A stretch of DNA of 64,000 nucleotides from the NCBI RefSeq assembly GCF_000328565.1, contig NC_019966.1, positions 6,400,917 to 6,464,916 on the forward strand, written 5' to 3'. Numbering within the stretch: position 1 is the first letter of the stretch; every line of letters begins with the position of its first letter. This document shows positions 1 to 11,017 of this stretch, piece after piece. Position numbers and translations under genes: made by a program. Origin of the DNA: Mycobacterium sp. JS623 (GTDB taxonomy: Bacteria; Actinomycetota; Actinomycetes; Mycobacteriales; Mycobacteriaceae). The notes under the pieces are model-generated. The model saw nothing but the letters and a program-made list of their open reading frames with translations. It had not been told where the DNA came from and did no database searches.

Positions 1-909
<909 letters not shown>

Positions 910-912
910 TGT

Positions 913-1416
913 CTATTCCCTTCGGTTGGCGTTGGTCAGGATTTGCAGCGCACGATCGGCTACCTCAACGTCAGCCACGACGTCGTAGTACTTGGGCAGC
1001 AGTCCGCTGACTGAGTGGAAATCGCGGCGGCCGCGTTGCAGCGCGTGCGCGAGCAGTCCGAACAGGGCGCCCACGACGGCGCCGAATATCAACCCATAGC
1101 CGGCCAGCACCAGCGCCGAAACCAGCGGTTCGATCCAGTCGAGCAGCCCGAAGATCCAGCCGATCAGCGCGCCGACCAAGGCGCCCGACCCGGCGCCGCG
1201 CAGCGCCGCCCCGCCGTAATTCAACCGGCCCAAGACCTGCTCCACGTACTCCAGATCGCGGCCCACGATGGCCACCCGGTTTACCTCAAACCCTTGATCG
1301 GACAGGTAATCGACCGCGCGTTCAGCCTCGGCATAGGTGTCGAAAGTGGCGATCACCTGGCGAGCGGGCTCATTGGGCCGCACCGCCGAGGTTTGCACCG
1401 TTGAATGCACAGCCAT
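913..1416 (-). CDS. General stress protein with YflT-like N-terminal domain and glycine-zipper membrane segment
   Basis: About 167 residues. I chose the ATG at 1416 because GGGGAGAAG lies just upstream on the minus strand; an in-frame ATG at 1437 lacks such a site. Residues about 20-60 (IATFDTYAEAERAVDYLSDQ, then VNRVAIVGRD) match the fold of the B. subtilis general stress protein 17M/YflT family. They are followed by alternating Gly/Ala-rich hydrophobic stretches (GALVGALIGWIFGLL and GAVVGALFGLLAHAL) that look like a glycine-zipper membrane hairpin. Its stop is three bases before dnaK, so both are likely one stress-induced transcript. The biochemical role of the family is unknown. Confidence 0.8.
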   Translation of the reverse strand: MAVHSTVQTSAVRPNEPARQVIATFDTYAEAERAVDYLSDQGFEVNRVAIVGRDLEYVEQVLGRLNYGGAALRGAGSGALVGALIGWIFGLLDWIEPLVSALVLAGYGLIFGAVVGALFGLLAHALQRGRRDFHSVSGLLPKYYDVVADVEVADRALQILTNANRRE

Positions 1417-1929
1417 CACTTCTCCCCTATGTTCCAAGGATTGCTGTCCCGGAGGCTCGACCGCCGATAGCCTGACCGCTGACCTCCGAACAACAAGTCT
1501 GGCAATCAGATTCGCCTACCGCGTGCGCCTACCCAGCCAGAAAAGGCATGCAGGATTGGTCCTGACAGTACGAACAAATGCATCGCCGAGGGGGTACCGC
1601 TCCGCGGCCTCCGCCCTGGGAAGCGGTCTACGGATACGCGCCCACTACAGACCCGACGTGTTCATGCCGAGTTTGGGCCGCCGCTTTCATTCCGGCCGGG
1701 TTAACCCACGGCACAGGTCCATGCCGCACACTCGTTCCGGCGACGGTGCCGCTTGGAAAGGGCTGCGGAACCTGTCCGGAAAGCGGTCATCGAATGGAGC
1801 GGCCACAGACAATTGCCTATCACGAGGGCGCAATCAGCTTGGTGCACAACGAAACCGAGGAAGGTCGAGCCGGTACTCAGCAGCAAGAGCCCGACACCAT
1901 AAAGGGCATTCTCGCCTCGCTGTCGCCTG
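1417..1929. other. Intergenic stretch, no gene recognised
   Basis: About 510 bases between the stress operon start and the monooxygenase remnant. Open frames on both strands (for example 1701-1886 minus) have no recognisable motif, no ribosome-binding site and poor composition. It must hold the promoter of the stress gene-dnaK pair, but I could not identify a convincing alternative-sigma-factor motif. Confidence 0.5.
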
Positions 1930-2830
<901 letters not shown>

Positions 2831-2831
2831 A

Positions 2832-3940
2832 GTGCAGGGAATCGCTGATGCGCTTCGGGAGCTTACGTCTTTGAACGTCATAGTCGAGGACGTGTTCGGC
2901 GATCCACGGGCGTGGTCCGGCGGTGCGGAGCCAGACCCGCACCGGCCGATCGGCGGTGACAACCGCGAAGAATTACTCAGGCGCGCGGCCGCGCAGGGCA
3001 CACCCCAGCGGGACGGCAATCGGATCTTCTGGCTCATCCGGCAGAAGGCGAACATCCTTGGCGTGGTGCTGCTTGACGATCCGAAGAGGGTTGCCGATCG
3101 TCTTGACATCGTCGCGTTAGAACACGCTGCGACTGTGTTGGCGCTCGAGTTCGCCCATCAACGCGAATTGGCCGAAACGGAGCTGCGGCTGCGGCGCGAC
3201 TTAGTTGAGGACTTGCTGGCCGGCACGGACGATGACAGCGCATGCTTGCGTGCAGAGGCACTCGGTCACGTGTACCCCACACCATCACGGTTCCGCGTTG
3301 GCGGCGAGGAATCCCCGGCGATGTGGTCGCCGCGGCCGCGCGACGGTGGGCCACTAACGCGGGAATGCATTCCCTCGCGGCGCGAAGACCAACAATGACC
3401 GTGTTGCTCACAGATGGTGTACCGGAGCCGTCCTCTCTCTACCGCGCGATAGCGGCCGACGTCACTTGCGAACAAGGCTCGATCGGAATCGGCTCGGCGG
3501 CCGCCACTCCGTCCGAGCTGCCGCGGTCATTCGCTGAGGCGCAAAGGGCGCTGCAGGTCCAAAGGGAATCGATGTCACCATACGGTGGCCGACACTTCGA
3601 GGACCTCGGCCTGTACCGCATCCTTGATCACGCTAGCGACAGGCGAGAGGTTCACGACTTCGTGATGGAGTGGTTGGGTCCGCTGCTGAGCTACGACCGC
3701 AAGAAGAACGCCGATTTGGTCACGACGCTCACCCATTATCTGGATTGCGGCGGGAACTACGACGCTGCGGCGGAGTCGCTCACTATTCACAGAAGCACCC
3801 TGCGCTATCGGCTTGGCCGCATTCGCGACATCTCGGGGCGTGACCTGCAGGATGTCGAGGACCGACTGAACTTGCATCTAGCGACCCGGATCGTCTGCAT
3901 TACCGGGGTGCCGCTGCTACAGGAAGACAAGGGGCACTAG
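2832..3940 (+). pseudogene. PucR-family regulator, 5'-truncated and frameshifted
   Basis: A damaged paralogue of the intact PucR regulator at 4099-5784. The first part (frame of 2832, GIADALREL onward) aligns with residue about 200 of the intact protein, so the GAF-like N-terminal half is missing. It matches through LAEIELNLRRELVDDLLAG-type sequence, then loses frame in a CCCC run near 3315-3320; homology resumes in another frame (GDVVAAAARR, then VLLTDG). The second frame carries the complete C-terminal PucR helix-turn-helix (LDCGGNYDAAAESL, IHRSTLRYRLGRI) and stops at 3940. A one-base loss plus the lost N-terminus indicate a pseudogene, although the C-terminal DNA-binding part could still be made from the GTG at 3320 or a later start. 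Confidence 0.85.
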
Positions 3941-4098
3941 GCACACCAGCGACGTCTTGGCCACGTCGGTTATCGACGAAATCCTCAGGCCGCAGAAGGG
4001 GTTCGATTCGCCAACGGTGGGTATGCTTCGCCGATAGCGCACCATGACAAGCGATCCGTGGCACAAAGACAGGGGTAGGTCAGCGCGGCCATATCAAC

Positions 4099-5784
4099 AT
4101 GAATGGCGAATCGCTCAGTCCGCGAGGACAGAGTCGGCCCGCCGGAGAGGTTTCGCCGGCGCAGTTGGCCACTTTGGCGCGCGTCGACTTTAGTGAATCT
4201 GACACCGGCGGGATCTTCGACTTGGCCACCGCTGCGGTTGCCAACCTTTCGCCCTGTCAGGTGGAGGCCAGTTACCGTTTCGTGGACGGCGGCTTTGTTC
4301 GCTTTCCCCCGTCCCAGCCCGAACATCCCGACATTGAGCGGCACGTTCGCGAGGACGGCTGCGGTACGCAGGTCGATTTAAATCGCGGACGGTGGGGGTG
4401 GGCGCTTCCGCTGAGTTATGGAAGCACCGTTATGGGTTGCCTAGTGCTCAGTGCCGTTAGCGCACCGCCCGGGAATCAGATCCTGGTGCTGGAAATGCTT
4501 GCCCAGCAAGCCGGCGCCGCCTTGGCATACGTCGCAATCCACGAGCGCGACACCGGTTTCGCGGGGCAGCTGGCCAAGGCGAACACCGATCTACAGGCAA
4601 CGAATCGCGCACTCGCCAGCACGGTTTCGCGGTTGCAACGCCATCTGAACATGCACGAGGTTCTGAGCGCGGCGGTGGCGGCCGGAGTGGGCGAGCAGGG
4701 CATCGTGGATGCGCTGTATGAGCTGACGGCACTGCCGGTGGGGCTTGAGGACAGGTTCGGCAACCTGCGTTGCTGGGCCGGGCCAGGACAACCCGACCCG
4801 TACCCGAAACAATCAACAGACCAGCGCGAGCTGTTGCTCCACGAACTGACGGTATGGAACGGTCCCGCGCGGATCGGTGGCCGGGTGCTCACGCTCGTGC
4901 AGCCACGAGCCGAGATCCTCGGGGTACTTGCGTTGCAGGACCCGGACGGCACTGTGAGCGAGGACAGCCTGTTAGCGCTGCGCTACGGCGCCACGGTTTT
5001 AGCATTGGAGCTTTCCCACGAGCGCAATCTCGCCGAGATCGAGCTCAATCTGCGCCGCGAGTTGGTCGACGATCTGTTGGCCGGCACCGATCGGGACGGG
5101 GCCTACGCTCGTGCCGATGCCTTGGGCCATGACCTTCGGCGCCCGCATTTTGTGGTGGTGGTGCAATCCGCCGGCCGCGCAGAGGGCGCACTGGCCACCG
5201 CCGCCGGGCGCGCTGCGACCGCATTGCATTTGAACTACCTGCAAGGACGCCACGGTGGTCTAATTGTTCTGCTCACCGACGGGCGCCCGGACCCGCGGGC
5301 GTTGCACCACGCAATCAGTGAAGGCCCCGCCGGCACGAACGCCGTGATCGGCATCGGCACCCGCTGCGAAGTGCCCGATGACATGCCGCAGTCCTTCATC
5401 GAGGCGCGTCGTGCCCTGAACATCCAGCTGCGGTCGGCAAATCCAGAAGGCGCAGCGGCGTTCGACGAACTTGGTTTCTATCGCCTCATCGACGCCGCCC
5501 ACGACGGCGGCACGGTCGAGGCGTTCGTGCGCGAATGGCTGGGCACACTCCTGGATTACGACGCGAGCAGGAAATCCGACATGGTCCTGACTCTCAGCGA
5601 ATATCTGGAATGCGGCGGAAACTATGACGAATCCGCGGCCACACTACACATCCATCGAAGCACGTTGCGCTACCGGTTGGCGCGCATCGCTGAACTCACC
5701 GGTCACGACCTCCGCGAGGTCGATACCCGGTTCAACCTCCATGCCGCGACACGGGCGTGGCGATTCCTCAACCCGGACGGCTGA
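4099..5784 (+). CDS. PucR/CdaR-type transcriptional regulator with N-terminal GAF-like domain
   Basis: A 561-residue protein. Residues about 25-155 look like a GAF-like sensor (ending EMLAQQAGAALAYVA), followed by a coiled-coil at about 158-190 (LAKANTDLQATNRALAS), a central regulatory region (LAEIELNLRRELVDDLLAG, then VLLTDG) and the diagnostic C-terminal HTH_30 (LECGGNYDESAATLHIHRST, LRYRLARI). PucR-type proteins usually activate catabolic genes in response to a small molecule. The damaged paralogue directly upstream and the monooxygenase remnant suggest the original target was an aromatic or hydrocarbon degradation cluster since lost. The ATG at 4099 has no strong ribosome-binding site, so the exact start is uncertain. 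Confidence 0.85.
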   Translation: MNGESLSPRGQSRPAGEVSPAQLATLARVDFSESDTGGIFDLATAAVANLSPCQVEASYRFVDGGFVRFPPSQPEHPDIERHVREDGCGTQVDLNRGRWGWALPLSYGSTVMGCLVLSAVSAPPGNQILVLEMLAQQAGAALAYVAIHERDTGFAGQLAKANTDLQATNRALASTVSRLQRHLNMHEVLSAAVAAGVGEQGIVDALYELTALPVGLEDRFGNLRCWAGPGQPDPYPKQSTDQRELLLHELTVWNGPARIGGRVLTLVQPRAEILGVLALQDPDGTVSEDSLLALRYGATVLALELSHERNLAEIELNLRRELVDDLLAGTDRDGAYARADALGHDLRRPHFVVVVQSAGRAEGALATAAGRAATALHLNYLQGRHGGLIVLLTDGRPDPRALHHAISEGPAGTNAVIGIGTRCEVPDDMPQSFIEARRALNIQLRSANPEGAAAFDELGFYRLIDAAHDGGTVEAFVREWLGTLLDYDASRKSDMVLTLSEYLECGGNYDESAATLHIHRSTLRYRLARIAELTGHDLREVDTRFNLHAATRAWRFLNPDG

Positions 5785-5807
5785 CCAGCAGGCAGGCGCA
5801 ACGGGTT

Positions 5808-6023
5808 TTAGGACGAGCCGTCGCCCGACTCACTCACCGTGATCTTGCTCGATTTGGTGCTTTCCGCCTTCGGCACATACACGTTTAGCACGCCATGCGC
5901 CAACGATGCCTCGATGTCCTCGTCCTGCAGGCTGCCCGGCAACGTGACACGAAACTCGAACTCGCCGCCCCTTCGGCTACGGCGACGGAACGAGCCCTCG
6001 CGCGGGTCAGTCCCGACAGCCAC
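5808..6023 (-). pseudogene. Hsp20/alpha-crystallin remnant (C-terminal half only)
   Basis: The 71-codon minus-strand frame holds the second half of an alpha-crystallin domain: REGSFRRRSRRGGEFEFRVT, LPGSLQDEDIEASLAHGVLN, then V-Y-V-P-K. Small heat-shock proteins are usually about 140-160 residues, so the first half is absent. A TGA lies in frame a few codons before the GTG at 6023, and there is no ribosome-binding site. The fragment starts 13 bases after the stop of the DUF1931 gene, so it could be translated by coupling, but without the N-terminal strands it should not fold as a normal sHsp. I infer a deletion remnant of a stress cluster that also held dnaK. Confidence 0.75.
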
Positions 6024-6036
6024 CGACCGTCGGGGT

Positions 6037-6489
6037 TCAGAAGATCAGCCGAAAGAGCGCGAACGCCCGATCCCAATGCTCAGTTGACGGGTTGGACACC
6101 GTCGTGTCGATCACCCGAAACGATCGGGCCAGCGCGATGCTCAACCCGCCGAACAACTCTGGCAGCAGCCGGTCGGTGTCCTCGGCGAACGTGACGTCCC
6201 CAGGAGGTTGTCGCACCACCTGCCGCAGTAGCTCACGGATCTCGTCGGCCTCCTCGAGCTTGTCGAATTCGCGAATTCGCTCTTGAACGCCCTTGGTGAT
6301 CGGAAGGTCCTGCGGCACAACCACGTCACGTCCGTTCGACTTGGCGGAGTTGCGGCCCGCGATGGCTATGTCATCGATCTGCTCGTCGACGAACTCCCGG
6401 AAGCGACGGACGTCGTTTTTGTCGATCTTGACGCTTGCGACCGAGCGAAAGAACCGTTCGAACACCGGAATTCCCGAGGGATGGGTCAC
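6037..6489 (-). CDS. DUF1931 family histone-fold protein
   Basis: About 150 residues. The GTG at 6489 is preceded by GGAGG with a six-base spacer, which fixes the start against longer alternatives. The N-terminal VFERFFRSVASV, then KNDVRRFREFVDEQIDDIAI, and the later DITKGVQERI-type pattern (here PITKGVQERIREFDKL) are typical of DUF1931 proteins, whose known structures show paired histone folds. Function is not established; a DNA-binding or stress role is inferred only. In this window it lies between an Hsp20 remnant and a STAS gene, and mycobacterial homologues often occur in stress-protein clusters. Confidence 0.8.
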   Translation of the reverse strand: MTHPSGIPVFERFFRSVASVKIDKNDVRRFREFVDEQIDDIAIAGRNSAKSNGRDVVVPQDLPITKGVQERIREFDKLEEADEIRELLRQVVRQPPGDVTFAEDTDRLLPELFGGLSIALARSFRVIDTTVSNPSTEHWDRAFALFRLIF

Positions 6490-6845
6490 CGTATACCTCC
6501 GCTCCAAAGATCCAGATCGGCCCAACAGGCCGACATTCAACGCTGGCACCAACACCCAAGCCACGGAACCGGACCCGCAGGCGCAATCTCACAAGGCCGG
6601 TTCGGCCTAACAGGACGAACCGCGCCGGGGAAGCAACGCCGGACGAGGCAGCAGACGGCCGCTTGCGGCGCGCACACGCTGACCTGGCATGCCTGCCTTC
6701 AACGGCGGGTTTCGATACGCCGGGCCGATGTGGCGCCGAGCCCGCCTTTCGACCATTAACACCATAAAGTGCGGGCGCGTTGGTAGTTAATCCTATTGCC
6801 GTCAATGGATTCCACATGCACAAGAATGCGCACTCGGAGGGTCAG
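6490..6845. other. Divergent intergenic region between DUF1931 and STAS genes
   Basis: About 355 bases that must contain the promoters of both flanking genes. I see a short imperfect palindrome (AAGGCCGGTTCGGCCT, about 6592-6607) but no clear -10 box of the TANNNT class at the right distance from either start. No gene is supported. Confidence 0.4.
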
Positions 6846-7214
6846 ATGAACAATCCAGCGGAAGGACAGCAAACACAGACCCGCTCCGTCACCGTCGACG
6901 TGAAGCGATCCTCCACGAACAAGAGCGTCATCTATGTCGGCGGTGAGCTGCTCGAGGGAGCAACCGCGACGATGCGCCGGGTCGTGGCCGATGAATTAAA
7001 CCGATCGCCTGCACTACTGGTAGTCGATCTATCCGGGGTGCTCCGGGTCGACACCGAAGGGATCGACGTCTTAGTATCGGCCGCGACGCAGGCTGGCGAA
7101 TCCGACATTTCGCTGTGCCTCGTCGGGGTGCACGGACACCCTGCGGGAACCGCACTCGCCGACGCCGACCTGCTGGAGCTCTTTGAGATTTACACAGCAG
7201 AAAGCGACACGTAA
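6846..7214 (+). CDS. STAS-domain protein, anti-sigma factor antagonist-like
   Basis: The ATG at 6846 follows GGAGGGTCAG, so I prefer it to the upstream ATGs in frame. The 122-residue product has a STAS-type core: IYVGGELLEGATATMRRVVA, then LLVVDLSGVLRVDTEGIDVL. In SpoIIAA-like proteins the phosphorylatable Ser sits in a D-S-x-G motif; here the corresponding segment reads VDTEGIDV, so the phospho-acceptor may be Thr, or may be lost. No anti-sigma kinase or sigma factor gene is adjacent, so any partner is encoded elsewhere. STAS proteins of this size normally release sigma factors of the SigF/SigB class during stress. Confidence 0.75.
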   Translation: MNNPAEGQQTQTRSVTVDVKRSSTNKSVIYVGGELLEGATATMRRVVADELNRSPALLVVDLSGVLRVDTEGIDVLVSAATQAGESDISLCLVGVHGHPAGTALADADLLELFEIYTAESDT

Positions 7215-7247
7215 AGCATCAGTTAGATGGGCACGCGCAGGTCGGCT

Positions 7248-8260
7248 CTAGGTCGCGGCGCGCTGCGCAACTACGACCGTAACCTGTTGGGTGTTGGCTC
7301 CGCGGAGCACGTCCAACTGGACGCGATCGCCCGGGTTGGTGTTGCGAAGTGCCGCGATGAGTTCCTCTGCTGTCGCGGTTTTTTTACCGTTGAAAGGCGG
7401 TCACGATGTCGCCCGGTTCGATGCCTGCTTGCGCTGCCGGACTCGGCGTCGCGACCTGCATGACGACCGCACCACTGGTGGCAGTGGTTCCCAGCAGCCG
7501 GGCGATTTCGGGGGTCAGGGTGGCAGGCTGAATACCGATGTAGGCGTGGCGGGCGGTCCCGGTGGCCAGCAGCTGGTCGGCGACGACGACGACCGTCGCG
7601 GCCGGGATGGCGAAACCCAGGGCTACCGCACCCGCCGCCGGCGGTATGTAGGCCACGCTCATGCCTACAACTTCTCCTTGCGCGTCGAGTACCGCGCCCC
7701 CAGAGTTACCCGGCGAAATGGCGGCGTCAGTTTGGATTAGGTCTACCAGCGGTGCGCCGGTGGCAGCCGACCCTGGGATCTGGCGGTGTAGCCCCGAGAT
7801 GATGCCGGATGTGACTGTCGCCTCAACCCCAGCGGGCTGCCCATGACTACGGCGAGTTCACCGACCACGGCAGTGGCTTCTGAAAACTCGCAGCGGGCAA
7901 GCTTTTACGGGCGACTTGGATAACGGCGACGTCAGAAACCTCATCGACGCCACGCACCTTTCCCGGCACCTGCTGGCCGTCGGCGAGGGCCACGGTGACG
8001 TCCTGCACGCCGGCGACCACGTGGGCATTGGTGACGATTGTGCCGTCGTCTTTATAGACAATGCCGCTGCCCAGGCCGCCATCGGTCAGCACGGTGACGG
8101 CCGAAGGCTCGACCCGCCGGACCAGCGCCGGTAGGTCCGCGCCGGCTGCTGCGACCGGGGTCGTCGAGCCAGTGGGTGTCGCCGATGTGGCTGTCGATGC
8201 GGAGTCGGTCGAGTTGCTGCATGCGGCCAGGAGGGTGACCGTGGCGGCGAGCAGCCGCAA
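7248..8260 (-). pseudogene. HtrA/PepD-like S1C serine protease with PDZ domain, multiply frameshifted
   Basis: Pieces of one gene lie in successive minus-strand frames. First comes a lipoprotein-like leader (LLAATVTLLAAC), the histidine motif TNAHVV and the aspartate segment EVSDVAVIQV (frame ending at 7847). A second frame gives VVGELAVVMGSPLG. A third gives GNSGGAV with the catalytic serine and a PDZ domain (ATPSPAAQAGIEPGDIVTAF). A fourth continues the PDZ end to a TAG at 7248-7250. The shifts lie near 7885-7895 and 7827 (one base missing after CTGGGG) and at 7393-7395 (an extra T). All three catalytic residues survive at DNA level, but no single frame encodes the enzyme. HtrA proteases degrade misfolded envelope proteins. 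Confidence 0.85.
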
Positions 8261-8766
8261 GTATCCAAACCGGGGGACGGACCGTCGATGATGTGAGCAT
8301 TAGCTCAGCGCCTCCTCCGTCCCACTCGACAACTTCAGTGCCGGTCGCCGCGACCCGGCAATCCCTTAGGCAGCGACGCCCGGATCGATCAGCAAGCCAA
8401 CCGATTTCGTTAAGGTGCCCCTGCGAAGCCACACCAGCAAGTCATCGACCCGACCGTTTGTATCAGAACCTTCGCACTTCGACGCCGCGATCGACACGGT
8501 CACGTCAGTCCCAAACCCGCGGCACGTTTCCGATCAGATCGTCGTTCGTGATGATGCAGAGCCTGCGGTCCAAAGTGATCCCCGATCGATGACGGCGCGT
8601 GTGGCACGAATCGCACCGGGTAGGCACTGCTTCATCTGTCTCCCAAGGACGATTAGAAGGTCGCTTCCTCGTGCCTACGGGCCGACGACGGCGGCCAAAT
8701 GGTGCGGCAAGGTACCGATGGGGCGGGCTGGCCGCCTTCATGACGGTCTTGGGAAGGAACGTCGCC
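8261..8766. other. Intergenic stretch without a supported gene
   Basis: About 500 bases upstream of the HtrA pseudogene. Several short open frames occur on both strands (for example 8505-8741 minus and 8415-8828 plus), but none has a recognisable motif or a good ribosome-binding site. Likely decayed coding or promoter DNA. Confidence 0.4.
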
Positions 8767-8955
8767 GTGACGACACAGGTTGGGCTGGAGAAGAAGGAAC
8801 GGGACTTTCTGGCGCAGTGCGTAGGTGATGCCTACACGATGCTTGACCTGCTCCCCGGCGTGGATCCGAACGGTCCGGCTTTGGTGTGGCTGGCGGATCA
8901 ATTCCTGATCCTCCGTCGCGGTGACTGCCCACCTGCGCATGCGATGACGCTGTGA
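8767..8955 (+). CDS. Small conserved-looking hypothetical protein (62 residues)
   Basis: I place the start at the GTG at 8767, preceded by AAGGAAC at suitable spacing; an in-frame ATG at 8740 is the alternative. The product begins MTTQVGLEKKERDFLAQ and continues with an acidic/hydrophobic helix-like stretch and VWLADQFLILRRGDCPP. It has no signal peptide or membrane segment. Amino-acid composition is normal for a mycobacterial cytosolic protein, which is the main reason to call it real. I do not recognise the family. It lies about 100 bases before ltrA on the same strand. Confidence 0.45.
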   Translation: MTTQVGLEKKERDFLAQCVGDAYTMLDLLPGVDPNGPALVWLADQFLILRRGDCPPAHAMTL

Positions 8956-9056
8956 TCGGTGCCGGCACTCGGACCTGGCCCCACAGGCCAACTCTCAACG
9001 CCCGCAATGGTGGTGCCGCAGAACAACATCACGTGTGAATAGCAAGGGCGGTGATC

Positions 9057-10235
9057 ATGACCACCAGCCGTGAGCGCGGTAGCGACGCATCTCAGAAGTC
9101 ACGGGAGACGGACCCGCGGTCGGTGGGTAGCCTGGAATTGTTCTTCGACCTCACATTCGTGTACGCGATGTCGCAGGTCACCCACCTGATGCTCATTGAC
9201 ATCTCCTGGCACGGTTTCGGCCGGGGTGTGCTCGCACTGCTCGCCCTCTGGTGGGCGTGGGTCTGCTACGCCTGGCTGACCAACATGTTCGAATTGGCGC
9301 GGGTGATTAACACGATTCTGATCATCCTCGCGATGGCGGCGATGCTCATCGCGGTGATCGCGCTGCCAACCGCATTCACGACTGGGGCCCTCGTTTTCGG
9401 GCTCGCGTTGCTAGTCGTCCGCCTCATCAACGCCGGTATGTTCATCGCGGCGGCATCCCGAGACGAGGCTGAATTGGCGGCGGCGATCCGCCGACTGGCG
9501 CCGGGCCTGCTCGTCGGGCCGGCCCTGATCGTTGCCGCCGCATTTGTGGACTCCCCCTATCGTGAGCTGCTGTGGGTCGGGGCGGCGGCGGTCGACTTCG
9601 GCAGTCCATTGATAGCGGGAACCAACGGACTCCGGGTCGTACCTTCGTATTTCATCGAGCGGCACGGTTCGGTCATCATCATTGCGCTGGGCGAGACGGT
9701 CGTTGCGCTGGGAGCGGGCGCATCCGACGAACTGCGCCATCCCGGCGTCCTTATAGCTGTAGTTCTCGGGGTGCTGATCTCGGCCACCCTGTGGTGGACC
9801 TACTTCGGCCTCACTGCCGGCGCCGAAGAACGTATGCGACGAACATCTGCTGCCGATCGGCCGCGGTTGGCGCGCGACGCCTACAGCTACCTGCACCTGC
9901 CGCTCGTCGCGGGGATTGTCTTCTTCGCGGTCGGCGCACGGGTTTCGGTGGAACACATCGCCAAGCCGCTGTCGCCGCTGGCCGCGCTCGCTCTCACCGG
10001 TGGGTCGGCACTGTTCTACGCCGCGGAGGTGGCCTATCGATGGCGTGATCACCATCAACTCGCAGTCGATCGGCTCCTTGCCGCCGCGGCGTCCCTCCTG
10101 GTGTTTCCAGTGGCGATTTCTGTGCCCGCCATCTTGTCGCTGACCGTTCTCACCTCGATTGGAGTCCTGCGACTCACATGGGAGCTGTGGCGGCGACCGC
10201 AGATAGGCACCGGCATAGCGGGAACCGTGAGGTGA
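9057..10235 (+). CDS. ltrA: LtrA family multipass membrane protein (low temperature requirement A)
   Basis: A protein of about 392 residues with roughly ten hydrophobic segments. The N-terminal S-x-LELFFDLTFVYAMSQVTH is the hallmark of the LtrA family (PF06772), and YFIERHGSVIIIALGETVVA is the second conserved block. The family is named for a Listeria gene needed at low temperature; its transport or enzymatic activity is not established. The start is probably the ATG at 9057 (MTTSRE), with GTG at 9051 as an alternative. No operon partner is evident downstream, where an IS30 remnant lies. Confidence 0.85.
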   Translation: MTTSRERGSDASQKSRETDPRSVGSLELFFDLTFVYAMSQVTHLMLIDISWHGFGRGVLALLALWWAWVCYAWLTNMFELARVINTILIILAMAAMLIAVIALPTAFTTGALVFGLALLVVRLINAGMFIAAASRDEAELAAAIRRLAPGLLVGPALIVAAAFVDSPYRELLWVGAAAVDFGSPLIAGTNGLRVVPSYFIERHGSVIIIALGETVVALGAGASDELRHPGVLIAVVLGVLISATLWWTYFGLTAGAEERMRRTSAADRPRLARDAYSYLHLPLVAGIVFFAVGARVSVEHIAKPLSPLAALALTGGSALFYAAEVAYRWRDHHQLAVDRLLAAAASLLVFPVAISVPAILSLTVLTSIGVLRLTWELWRRPQIGTGIAGTVR

Positions 10236-10705
10236 GCCGAAACAGCGTGGTAATCCCCGAAGTTGGCACGCGCCTTGGCGAGAGCCACTTGGTCGAACTA
10301 CGCGAAGGTTATTCGTTTTCACTCGGCTATAAAAGCGGCGCCACCGTACTCACTACACCCCGGTCGCAGAAAGGGCGGATGAGCCCCGACGCAAGGGTCG
10401 CGCCGGACATCAACACCGATGGTGACCGCCAATATCTGTCGACGTCCGCACCAGTTCGCCGGAGGTCAGTTCGGATGCTCGGCCATGACGCCATCCGGGG
10501 AGCACATCCAGCTACAGCTCAAGGCCCCGGTGTTCTTCTGCAACCCGCATTCGCCCTGGCAACGCGGCACGACCGAAACTTATTTGCGCCAGTGAAATTC
10601 TCTGTGGGACAACGTGACTTGCTTTGATGGATAGTCTCTGTTAGCCATGACAAAGTACGCCGTATTGCACTTTTGTTTTCGTCCGATGTCGTGACGGCGC
10701 AGTGC
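10236..10705. other. Intergenic region holding an IS30-type remnant
   Basis: About 470 bases between ltrA and the toxin gene. Apart from the transposase scrap at 10485-10595 I see no gene, and no terminal inverted repeats or target duplication could be identified, so the element boundaries are gone. Confidence 0.5.
10485..10595 (+). mobile_element. IS30-family transposase remnant
   Basis: A 36-codon plus-strand frame contains VFFCNPHSPWQRGTTET, which matches the strongly conserved IS30-family motif around the last catalytic Glu (family form: Y-F-C-D-P-H-S-P-W-Q-R-G-x-N-E-N). The frame stops soon after, and nothing upstream extends it, so only a scrap of the catalytic core is left. It documents a past insertion next to ltrA and the toxin-antitoxin pair. 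Confidence 0.7.
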
Positions 10706-11017
10706 TCATAGATCGAGGACGACGCGTAGAGCCGCATTAACGCGGCGCATTTCATCGAAGCTTAGAAACCCGACGCTCTTGCCGAGCCGACCCGGGTCGA
10801 CCGCTGCGGTCTGCTCGGCAAGTACCCGGGTGATCACGCCGCCGATTTGAACCTCGGGTCGAAAACTCGCGGCACGAGCCGACGTGGATGTCGGCGCAAC
10901 CAGCCAGGTCGACAGTGGCAGTTGATCTGACTGGACGACTACTGCGTATCGGGAACCTGACTGCTCGTGACCGCGACTCCCCCGCGGGGGGTGCAACCGA
11001 AAGACCTCACCACGCAC
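10706..11017 (-). CDS. mazF: MazF-like endoribonuclease toxin
   Basis: About 103 residues starting at a GTG (11015-11017) that overlaps the 3' end of the antitoxin gene by 11 bases, the usual toxin-antitoxin arrangement. The N-terminal VRGEVFRLHPPRGSRGHEQS, then G-SRYAVVVQSD, fits the MazF/PemK fold, where the RG-EV and RG-E-Q-G-RP-AVV blocks form the RNA-binding surface. MazF toxins cleave single-stranded RNA at short motifs and stop translation; the paired antitoxin neutralises them. The protein is full length for the family and has no frameshift, so it is probably functional. Confidence 0.85.
   Translation of the reverse strand: MRGEVFRLHPPRGSRGHEQSGSRYAVVVQSDQLPLSTWLVAPTSTSARAASFRPEVQIGGVITRVLAEQTAAVDPGRLGKSVGFLSFDEMRRVNAALRVVLDL

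Noticed and set aside
3985..4030. Possible tRNA T-arm (GGGGTTCGATTCGCC near 3997-4011) as an attachment site
   Set aside because: The flanking bases do not form the T-stem, and no acceptor or anticodon arm can be folded, so it is a chance match.
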